Below are positions 21,784 to 31,548 of a stretch of DNA of 64,000 nucleotides, piece by piece. The DNA comes from Adiantum capillus-veneris (Eukaryota > Streptophyta > Polypodiopsida > Polypodiales > Pteridaceae), in contig CM043963.1 in NCBI GenBank assembly GCA_014529385.2, positions 111,074,912 through 111,138,911 on the forward strand, read 5' to 3'. The position numbers and the translations under genes were made by a program. The notes beneath the pieces were generated by a model. That model was not told where the DNA came from, searched no databases, and saw nothing but the letters and a program-made list of their open reading frames with translations. The number at the start of each line of letters is the position of its first letter. Position 1 is the first letter of the stretch.

Positions 21784-24700
21784 TTAGATAAAGTGGCCTT
21801 CTTTATAATCTCTAATCATGGTAAATTTCTTTAAACAAATCACATAATGAGCAAATTGATAACATGGAATTTGAGAGATAAACACACTTAGCACTTGAAT
21901 AATAACATATACATATAATATCCTTTTGCAATAGCCTAGCTTGGTCAAGACTTTTCCACCTGTCAACTGCAATAAATAGTAAAATGTCAATTCCATAACA
22001 GATTCAAAGACCTCCGGTAAGATCGTATACAATCCCCTAGCACCCTGGACTACTTTCAGTGGGATTTTTATACACCTGACAAGATGGAAGTACATGAAGA
22101 CTGTGTTTCTGCCCAAAAGCTTGTAACAATAATCGTCGACCTGCTTATAATAGAGGCCTTTCAAAATGTGCGACCCTGCTTCAAACACACTTCCCCAACT
22201 GTCGACGTCGTGTGCTTTGAGATTCTCCAATGTGCTTGTGCACTTGATCAAGTAAAAGTCAACACCTTCTTCGTTCCCCTCCTCGGCATTGACAACAAAG
22301 TTTTCACCTATCTGAATCGCATCATTCAATGCTTCATAGTGCCCTTCATAGATAGGATCCTTAGATTCGTCATCACTTTTTCCACCATCACTATGAGCGA
22401 TTTTGTGGAAACTCCAGCTAGACATGTGTGTTTTGTTGCTGCAATTCTTCCACTGGTTGTGCATGCATGCACTACAATAGCAAGATAGCTACATGTGTGC
22501 GATGGAGGAGCCATCTTGTTTTGAGTAGCCCCGAACAAAATGTATGGAGCGTGCATTAGGGATAGCTTCACAATCCCATCTGTTCTCCCGAGACACTTCT
22601 CCAAGCTTGATCTCCCAAAACACACGCTCTACCTGCCCATGCTTTGAAGGGCAGTGAGCAATGGACCCATTCGACAAAGGCTGGCAAAGAAATTGCACAA
22701 CATCAGCTGCACATTTGAGCGTAGCTCCATTGCTCTTCAACTGCTCGTGTGTAAGTGCCCTTTTCACAACTTCTCCTGCCCCATCATGTTCTCCTTTCCC
22801 ATGGACACTTCCAAAGAAGTTCTACACCATCACTTTCCCTCTCAAAGCAGCATATATACCAACAAAATAGAAAGGCCTTTTTGCCTTGAATTGCGATGCT
22901 GCCCCATCTGACCAAACCCAGTGCTGGCTAACATCCAAGCTCTATCTTTTATCCATTGCCAATGTAGCATAAAACAGTGTTGGACAAACACAGTGTCGTG
23001 ATTTTTATCATCAGAAATGAAAAATTGCAAAGTCTTTTTTATCTCAGATCCAACACGATAGTAGGTAATGTGTACAAAAATGGTGACCTCAATGGAATAC
23101 CATGCATCGAATGGATCTCATTCTGCTCCTTGAATGAATAATTCTCAGCAAAATCCACCACAGATACAACAACATCTTTAGGAAAATGCGTGATGCACTC
23201 TTTAAACTGTTCAGCCTGCCATCGATACATGAAGTCATGTTTGATGAAAAATTGGAGATCTTTTTTGAATACCTATAGCAAATCAGCAGTGATCATCTCC
23301 TCGCATATAAGTTCCTTCCTTTTCTTCTTCTTTCCACCTTCACATTTGTCTGTTTCCACATCCTTAAATACTTTGACTTTGATGGTTCTTGCATCCTTTA
23401 GCAGCTTCTATGGACAACATACAAATTTCTCTGCCCCACATTTTGTACATTGACCCATGTGGCATTTTAGACCATGGTAGGTAGACCCAACTTGCTTGGG
23501 ACACAATAGAGAATCTATAAGCTTTGAAATGCTCTTCACACTGTACTTTGTAGCAACACATGTTCCTGCAAGTGATGAATCATTGCACACAGCGCATGCA
23601 CATTTGCACAACCCACCATGCATTCCAAATGCTTGACTACGCAAATGATTCACAGCCTCCTTCAAATATAAATATTTCACATGGTAAATACAACAACATG
23701 TCAGCCTATCCTTTAGCTTTCACACAAAGTAGGGATTCTTTGATTCAAAAGCACGAAGCTGGATTGCTACATCCGGATTGGCATCCTTGAAACGTTGGTA
23801 GAGCTCAGCCTGCATTCCACAACAAGAAAGTTTGAATGACGAATAAATCATGTGTCAAAGCTACCCATTACCTGTCAATAGCTATCAATAGTAAGCTGTA
23901 GCTATTAATAGCTATCAAAAGCTATGAAATAAAAATCACTAGCTATAAATATCTAGAAAAAAGCTATCATTATCTGTCAAATACCCATAAAGTAGAAATC
24001 ACTAGCTATAAATAGCTATCAAACATCTACTAGTAGCTTTCGTATACAATCACTAACTATAAATTACCTTTCACCTAAAGCAAACACCTGATCATTCACT
24101 ATCAATAGCTATTGCTATCAATAGCTATTGCTATCAATAGCTATTAGAGAGCTACCAATAGCTATCAAATGGCAGTTATCAAAATCAATAGCTATAACTA
24201 GCTATGAAATATCTAAGAACCACTATCAATAGTTGAGAGGTAGCTAACATCAGCTATAAACAGCTATTAAAGATCTATCAATAGCTATCAAAGAGCTACC
24301 AATAGAAACCACATAGCAATCACTAAACACTAGCTATGAAAAGCTATATAGTTATCAAAGAGCTATTATTAGCTATCGACTAGCAATCACTAGCGATAAA
24401 GTATCCTTGGCTATGAAATAGCAAACACTAGCTATGAGATATCTATCAAAAAGCTATCAATAGCTATAAAACAAGCACTATCTATGAATAGCTGCCAATA
24501 GCTAGCTATCAATAGCTATCCAATAGCAGTCAATAGCTATGTTACAACCACTAGCTGGGAAAAGCTATCAAATAGCAGTTACCAAAGAGCTACCAAAGAG
24601 CTATGAATAGCTATCAAATAGTAGTTATGAACATCAATAGCTATCTCACAGCAATTACTATCTATAAAATAGCTATCGAATAGTAAACACTAGCTATGAA

Positions 24701-26737
24701 ATAGCTATCATTAGCTATTATAGTTATCAAAGAGCTGTTCTAGTAGCTATCGTGTAGCAATCACTAGCTATGGAATAGCTTTGGCTATGAAATAGCAATA
24801 AAAACTAGCTATGAGATATCTATCAAATAGCTATCAATAGCTATGAAACAAGAAGCACTAACGAACAGCTATCAAACAACAATCACTAGCTATGAAATAG
24901 ATTTAACTAAAGAAAATACTTGATTATTAGCTATTGATAGCGATCACTAGCTATAAAATGGCAATCATCGGCTATGAAATATCTATTATTTAGCTATCAA
25001 ATACCAATAAATGGCTATAAAATAGCAATTGCTAGCTATGAATAGCTATCAGTAGCTATCAAAGAGCTACCAATAGCTATCAAATAGCAATTACTACATA
25101 TAAAATATCTTTCAAATAGCAAACACTAGCTATGAAATAGCAATCACTAGCCATGAATAGCTATCAAATAGCTCTGACTAGCTATAAAATACCTCATCCT
25201 AAAGAAAATACTTGATTATTAGCTATCAATAGTCATCACTAGCTATAGAATGTCATTGACTAGCTATAAAATATCTATTGATTATCTATTTTGGCTATGA
25301 AATAGCAATCACAAGCCATGAACAACTATCAATTGCTATCAAAGAGCTATCAAGATATATTTTATAGAAATCACTAGCTATAAAATAGTTTCACCTAAGG
25401 AAAATACCTGATCAATAGCTATTACACAACTGCTAATAACAGAAAAGTTATTAGTATCTATCACTATCAACAAGTAGGTAATTACAAAAATAGTAATTAT
25501 TGGCTATCAATATCAATACCAATCACATAGCCTGGCAGAAGTTATGTAACAACACATAGCTACCGGTCAAACTTTGACGGCTATCAACTGGCCAATATAG
25601 TGAACAACTACGACATATATTTGACTAGTTCTAAGATGGTACAACATAGCTAGTGGGTGGCTATGAAGTAAACTGCATTTGATAGCTATTAGTGTGGCAA
25701 GAGTTATCTATAAAACACGGATAGCTACCAGCCAAAATTTGATAGCTATTAACTAGCCATTGCCAAAGAATAACTATAACGAACAACCATGAAACACATA
25801 ATTGGCAGTAAAACAGATAGATAATGGTCAATAATTGGCAGCTAAACCCTGGCAATAGTTATGTAAGTAATCAAATAGCTGTGCAGTCAAAAAGCTTCTA
25901 CCCGGCAAGAGTATCTAACAAATACAAAAAGCCACTACATAGCATACACTTTCTTCCATACCTGTGATACTTCCAATAAATGGATGGGATGTTCGATATA
26001 CTCCTTCCGACCAATTCTCTTTCGACATATGTCTTTTTTGTTGGGGGATACACGGGTCTCAAGCATCCAAAAGTTGACTATTAGCTCCTTTACCTCTTCA
26101 GGTATGCGACTTTTTTGAAGACTCCGATGACATGTGGCAAAGGACAAAGTGGTCTTCTTAGTTTGTTGGAGTAGCCGATTCTTGGGTCCATACAAGTTCT
26201 TTCTATGAATAGAAAGCATCTTGGAGACAACATTAACATTAAGACCTTGTGCCTCCTCTGAGTTTTTTGAGTTCAGAAGCATCATCATGGTAGACCTCTT
26301 GAGGAACATCTCATCTTCAATTTGTGGCCTCTTCAAGTCTTGAATTGTATTCCGAATATTTCCTATTAGTGTATCTGCAAAATAGGCTGTTGATGCTTTG
26401 TGATTCTGGATATCTTTCAGTGAAGGGTGCTGAATCATCCATTGAAGATGTCTTTCTTGGTGTCCATGTCCATTTCACTTGTGCTTTGAAGTACATATCG
26501 TGCAATCCCTTTCACTATCTTTGATCTTTTTTCATTCTCGACGATTTCTGCACAGCCCTGTGCCTTTGTTAAGTCTTCTATTCCTTCGGATGCTTCATTC
26601 CCTTCTCTTTCAACAACCAAACCTACATCTACTCTTCTCTTCAATCGGTCTCTTTGTTGTCTCTTGCGGAAAGCTTCATATTCCCTGATCACCATTGCCT
26701 GCTTCAAGTCCTGGAATGAACCAACCATAAAAAACAT
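21784..26737 (-). pseudogene. Decayed gene of an uncharacterised Cys-rich, DDE-transposase-like family
   Basis: N-terminal part (about 26737-25962) is basic: a frame beginning MFFMVGSFQDLKQAMVIREY, then after a frameshift PEEVKELIVNFW and PNKKDICRKRIG. A 2152-bp intron (25961-23810) follows, with matching phase 0 ends. The next part has ELYQRFKDANPDVAIQLRAF, then Cys clusters (DRLTCCCIYH, CKCACAVC, CTKCGAEKFVCC), WQAEQFKEC and DFAENY (23138-23157). Then come ISDDKNHD, WSDGAASQFK (about 22895-22922) and HGKGEHDGAGEVVKR (about 22758-22805), a WGSVFEAG block near 22180, and a terminal exon. I recall the order DFAENY / SDG..QFK / HGK..DG.G..KR from unnamed proteins in animal and plant genomes; an RNase-H-like DDE role is inference. 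In-frame stops after NPYFV, FVCCP, ITADLL and GKVMV, and shifts near 26436, 23095 and 22925, mark it as dead or heavily edited. Confidence 0.7.
23810..25961 (-). repeat. AGCTAT-rich repeat field filling an intron (right)
   Basis: Most of this 2152-bp intron (about 23870-25700) consists of irregularly spaced agctat, atagctatca, aaatagcaatcactagctat and related words, richer and more regular than the left field at 10.85-12.3 kb. Read on the minus strand (sense of the host gene) it resembles the left field read on the plus strand. Donor CACAG|GTATGG and acceptor TGCAG|GCTGAG preserve the reading phase. No open frame longer than 64 codons. Confidence 0.82.
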
Positions 26738-27535
26738 AACACAGTGACTTATTTACAATCATTAGCTAAGCTACAAGGAGCTTTAGATAGTGTAGTCATA
26801 ATCAAAAAGAGACTTTAGGGCAACAGCCCACCAAGGCATCTTCAGATTCACGGAAAAAAGTGCTGCAAAAGCAAGTAGGAACCCAAAAAATGTTCAGATG
26901 AAATAATGAGCTATCATGACATAAACAACAGGTATTGCTAGGATCAAATCGTCATGGGGAATGCAAGCAATGGGAACCCCAGACAGAGAAACTGACATCT
27001 AAAGGATTCTCACTTCTATAGCTATTTGTGTCATTTCATTGTGTTGATGTCATGAATGCTGCTCTAGACCATCATGTGGTGTTCTATGCTTACTATCTAC
27101 ATTGAGTGCCTCCTTCCCAGCAATACAATATAATGTAGCAATCGTAGATAAATTAAAGACAATCATAATATCCTTGGTCATGTAGATAATAACCACAATC
27201 GTGTGACTAACCATATGTACATACCTCCCCAGATTTTACAATACAAGGCAACAACTGTGAATAAATTAGAGACTACAGATCATGTGACTGACCATATGTA
27301 CATATCTCCTCGAATTCTGCCCTCACTCCCACCCCAAACATAACAAGTGCATTTAAAACAAGCCTGCCCAAACCACATCAGTTAAAAAGAGAGGGAGAGA
27401 AACAGATATAATGGCAAGGCACCTGCTCCTTATCCTCCCCTTCCAAAGATGCAAGTTCCACCATGAGTTCTACTCACCTACAAAGCAGAAGAAAGACGCT
27501 TGGAGAGAGAGTGAGAGAGCAATACAGAAAGAGTT
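26738..27535. other. Non-coding stretch
   Basis: No recognisable coding sequence. Two similar AT-rich passages (around 27120-27240 and 27240-27310) share the phrase gtgactaaccatatgtacat or gtgactgaccatatgtacat, a short direct repeat. Confidence 0.5.
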
Positions 27536-27989
<454 letters not shown>

Positions 27990-28631
27990 TCCTTCTCCAA
28001 GCAAGTAGAGATGTTGAGAGCCTACACCAACACTCTTGGCTATGGAATGCAAATCCAACCAAGAGCCATGCTTCAATGCCTAAGCTTGCCATCTTCTCCA
28101 TCTTCATTACTATGCTATTATGTATGCTAGCAAGAAGAGTGATGATAAGTGAGGAACTAATTCTTTCTCCTATGAAATGTTTCTTCTTCCTCTTCCCTAC
28201 CCTCATTCCTTGCTAGCTCTCTCCACCTTCGAAGGTGTTTGAGGTCTTGGGACTCAGGCTTGGGATAGTTAATGCTTTCCACAAAGTTTATGTTATGCTC
28301 ATGATGCATGAAGCTTTCCATCTTCATTGCATCACTTAGGTCACAAGGAACACAAAGATTGTACTATAACAAGTCTCTCTTGATGAGAGAAACTATAATA
28401 CAAATGCCTATTGGAGGGGGGACCAACTCTACATAAATCCGGTCCTCAACTGTTGTCATGTTCTCTAAACTCTCTCTCTTGCAAAAGTATTGTTCATGCC
28501 AAGTTAACTAAATGTTATGTTTATGTTGCTACCGTCAATTAAGTTCACCCGCTATGCTCTCAAAGTAGTTTTCCAAAAGTACTTTCTCTAATTTTTGCTA
28601 CTCTCAAAGTCAATAGGCCATTTCCATTACA
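27990..28631 (+). mobile_element. Gypsy LTR fragment
   Basis: Diverged relative of the LTR at 45479-47292. Shared stretches include gatgcaaatccaaccaagagcc (called here as 28045-28066), cttcgaaggtgt near 28230, aggaacacaaagattgta near 28346, gaggggggaccaactctacat near 28415 and taaatccggtcctcaa near 28435. It ends at ttccattaca (28631), followed by tggtaagtgagg, which resembles the primer-binding site of the full element. So it is likely a 5' LTR plus a few bases of internal sequence. No pol sequence follows. Confidence 0.8.
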
Positions 28632-28842
28632 TGGTAAGTGAGGTTTCATACTTGAAGAAGAGTTTGGTATGAGAGGTTTCTCTTAGTGAGTTTTCATTGG
28701 CTGGGATATGCCAAACAGGGTGAGAGAATATATTAGCTAGGATATGGCAAGCAGGGTGAGAGGTTGTATTATCTGTGTTGGCTGGAACAAATAAGGAGGA
28801 TATCGTGAGTGTTGGAAAACACTTAGACTCTTGTGCATTGTT

Positions 28843-29110
28843 CCCAGGGCGTCCACTAGGGAATATGTAAGATGGCACGTGCGAACAAAATAAGGGATTT
28901 ATAATTAGCTATATTTACAAAAAACTGTACTTACATAAAGGGTTTTTTAATTGAGAAAGTGAAAAATTTCATGCATAAGGGCTAGTTTTTTTTCAAAAAA
29001 TCATACATAAGGAGTACATATAACACTTGAAACTATACATGTAAGGGATTATTTAAATACCTCTTGTTTACACATAATATATGCAAGTTTTACATAGTGG
29101 ACTCTCCGGG
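28843..29110. mobile_element. MITE copy 1 (8-bp TSD family)
   Basis: 268-bp non-coding element bounded by target duplications GCATTGTT (28835-28842) and GCATTGCT (29111-29118). Terminal inverted repeats are CCCAGGGCGTCCACTA and, on the right end read inversely, CCCGGAGAGTCCACTA. Internal motifs (ggcacgtgcgaa near the left, tttaaatacctcttg near the right) recur in the copies at 51573 and 59908. An 8-bp target site suggests mobilisation by a hAT-type transposase (inference). Confidence 0.8.
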
Positions 29111-29350
29111 GCATTGCTTTCGTTATTATTTGATAGTTGGATTATTAAATGCTGAGTTAATTTCATTGCATTTCAATTGGTTAGTATATTTTATATAATA
29201 TGTTCATGATGACTAAGGATGTGATATTGTGATTATGTGTAGGCGTCGTTTCAGACTCAGACTAACGATAGACAAGAGCAGAAGGCGGTCTCACCAATAG
29301 CATGACAAAACATCAAAAGTGTGACAAAATGCATCCTGTAGACGGGGAGC

Positions 29351-29500
29351 CACTACAAGAGGCTATTCATATTAGCGACGCTCACACAGCGACGCTCAAA
29401 AAAAAAAATCTTGACGTCGTTATGAGCGTCGCAAATTTACAAAGAAATTTGCGACGCTCATAGCGACACCGACTAGGCTAAAAAAATAAGAGAGAGCGCC
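29351..29500. other. CACTA-2 5' terminal and subterminal repeats
   Basis: The terminal CACTACAAGAGG is followed by agcgacgctc (twice), gacgtcgttatgagcgtcgc and gcgacgctcatagcgac. These are the same words as in the 3' end but fewer. Probable binding sites for the TNPA-like protein, by family knowledge. Confidence 0.88.
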
Positions 29501-29561
29501 CAAAAACTCAGATCTCAGATCTCAGATCTGAGTTTTTTGGCGCCCTCAAGCAAGGAGCAGG

Positions 29562-29597
29562 TAACGCTCTCCCTCTCTCTCTCTCTCTCTCTCTTCT

Positions 29598-29695
<98 letters not shown>

Positions 29696-29815
29696 AGAGG
29701 AAGGAGAGCCAGGTATACTCCTTCCCTCTCCTCACTCTCATGTTCCCTTCCCCTCTTTCTCTCTCCCTCTCTCTCTCTCTCACACACACACATACACACA
29801 CACACACATAGTGTT

Positions 29816-29875
<60 letters not shown>

Positions 29876-30105
29876 TACAAACATAAACAAAAATGCACAC
29901 ACACACACATAAACAAAGAATGCACACACACATTGAGAGAGGAAAAGAGAGAGAGAGCATGCATAAACAAAAAACGCACACATTGAGAGAGGAAAAGAGA
30001 GAGAGAACATGCATAAACAAAAAACGCACACATTGAGAGAGGAAAAGAGAGAGAAAACATGCATAAACAAAAAAACGCACACACATTGAGAGAGAAAGAG
30101 AGAGA
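29562..30105. repeat. CACTA-2 microsatellite and 53-bp minisatellite block
   Basis: CT, then a CA tract of about 93 bp (29599-29691), CT, CA and GA tracts to about 29870. Then about four tandem copies of a unit of roughly 50 bp: catgcataaacaaaaaacgc, acacattgagag, gaaaagagagagag (29890-30100). Confidence 0.92.
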
Positions 30106-30111
30106 AACTAA

Positions 30112-30331
30112 TTTAACGTCGTAGGAAACTAATTAAATTAAAAGACCTAAAGATCTAGCCGACGAGGAGTTGAACTCAAGACCTATTATTCAAGAGGGAA
30201 ATGGCATAACCAATCTATCATACTTGGCATGGGTGATAGAAAGGTTATACCATTTATCTCTTTTTATTGGCACACACATCCACACACGCGCACACACACA
30301 AGAAGAAGAGAGTTATAACGTCGTAGGAAAC
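30112..30331 (-). repeat. tRNA-like (SINE-like) insert flanked by 17-bp direct repeats
   Basis: On the minus strand the region 30165-30245 contains an A-box-like tgatagattgg and, 34 nt later, a perfect B-box match (GTTCAACTC, consensus GWTCRANNC) in a layout like a degenerate tRNA. The insert is bounded by taacgtcgtaggaaact at about 30115 and again at about 30314. A foldable tRNA cloverleaf is not convincing (weak T stem). Likely a short SINE-like relic; a local duplication is the alternative. Confidence 0.4.
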
Positions 30332-30339
30332 TATCCTAA

Positions 30340-31125
30340 AAGACGTTAAAGATTAGGTTAGATGTAGACTTACGTTAAATTAGATTTATGTTTATTTAAG
30401 TTAAATTAGATTAGATTTAGGTTTATTTTTAGTTAGATTTACGTTTATTTACGCTAGATTTAGATTTACGTTATATTAGATTAGATTTAGGTCTCCATAG
30501 ACTGCGATGCCTGCATGAAGCGGGTGAAGAAAGCCCTCAATGGAATATAGGATATTGCTGCCTTCACTCATGGTGGGCTCCGTCGATCCAAAAGTACTGG
30601 TGAAATGTCTTTAGAAGATAGGGAAGAAGGTGGATCTTCAGGGCGGCAAGAGTCACTACATCCCCGACAATGACCATCTAGACAACCTCTAGTCATTCAA
30701 CAACAACTTCAAAGTTAGTAACAAGAGCAAGAACAGTCCAAAGGGCCAATTGCTGTCGTCAGATGTGGATGGAGATGAGGCAGCGTCACCGCCGGAAGTT
30801 AACTCTCACATCTTTAGTGATGAGAATGCCAACTCTTGCCGAGTTATGTGAAAAATTATGTGTTAAATCAGTTTTAAGGTTCTTATAATCCCTGCTAGTT
30901 TAGTTCTTTGTTTTTAATATAACATAATTTACGTTAGATTTAGATTTATGTTATATTAGATTAGACTTAGGTTTATTTAGGTTTACCCACACACACACAC
31001 ACACACACACACCCAAAAGACGTTAAAGATTAGGTTAGATGTAGACTTACGTTAAATTAGATTTAGGTTTATTTTTAGTTAGATTTACGTTTATTTAGAT
31101 TTAAGCTTATTTATGTTAGATCGAG
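30340..31125. repeat. TTAGATTTAGGTTA-type minisatellite, split by the HMA fragment
   Basis: Same words as at 3600-3915. A longer direct repeat (gttaaagattaggttagatg onward, about 50 bp) occurs at 30345 and 31023, bracketing the captured gene fragment. A (CA)n patch lies at 30985-31012. Confidence 0.85.
30490..30852 (+). pseudogene. Captured heavy-metal-associated (HMA/HIPP-like) gene fragment
   Basis: Frame 1 reads VSIDCDACMKRVKKALNGI (from about 30492), the metal-binding loop and first helix of an HMA domain with the C-x-x-C pair. After a frame change, the sequence from about 30584 reads VDPKVLVKCL, stop, KIGKKVDL. This is the second helix and last strand of the same domain, followed by HYIPDNDHLDNL and a Ser/Asp-rich tail to a stop near 30851. 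About a dozen residues of the domain middle are missing and two in-frame TAG codons follow. The fragment sits between two arrays of the TTAGATT minisatellite inside CACTA-2. CACTA-1 has nothing similar, so it was probably acquired by CACTA-2 after the two split. HIPP-type proteins bind metals in plants; this copy cannot make one. Confidence 0.75.
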
Positions 31126-31267
31126 TCCACGTAAGAATTACTTACGGTTTAGGGTTTAGAGTTAGACGAACAGTGAAAAGATCTACTGTGAAAAGATGTT
31201 AAGATGGTGTGAAGTGCTACAGCTAGAGAAGAGGCAAAGGGGTTTTGTCCACTACATGCAGTATCAT

Positions 31268-31408
31268 GTAGACGTGGGTCTGTAGATTTCTTGTACCCAC
31301 AAATATAGGTATTGACCAATAAAGATGAGATTATAACCCGGTGGTTCTGATCTCCGTGCACCTCTAGACCGAGGTGTGCGGGGATTGGACATGACTAGAG
31401 AATGTGAG

Positions 31409-31410
<2 letters not shown>
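31268..31410 (+). promoter_or_regulatory. Conserved CACTA leader block upstream of TNP2
   Basis: Counterpart of 4365-4512 in CACTA-1, with few differences. It directly precedes (GA)n at 31410-31484 and lies about 140 bp before the TNP2 start. Its role as leader or promoter is inferred. Confidence 0.5.

Positions 31411-31484
<74 letters not shown>
31410..31484. repeat. (GA)n microsatellite
   Basis: About 37 GA units between the conserved leader and TNP2. Confidence 0.95.
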
Positions 31485-31486
<2 letters not shown>

Positions 31487-31548
31487 GACGAAGAATGCCA
31501 ATAGAATATTAAATTTTTTGTCCAGGTTATAAGATTTTTATCCTCATT

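Noticed and set aside
30165-30245. A functional tRNA gene on the minus strand
   Set aside because: Only A- and B-box-like words are present; the T stem and acceptor stem do not pair well. Kept as a SINE-like insert.
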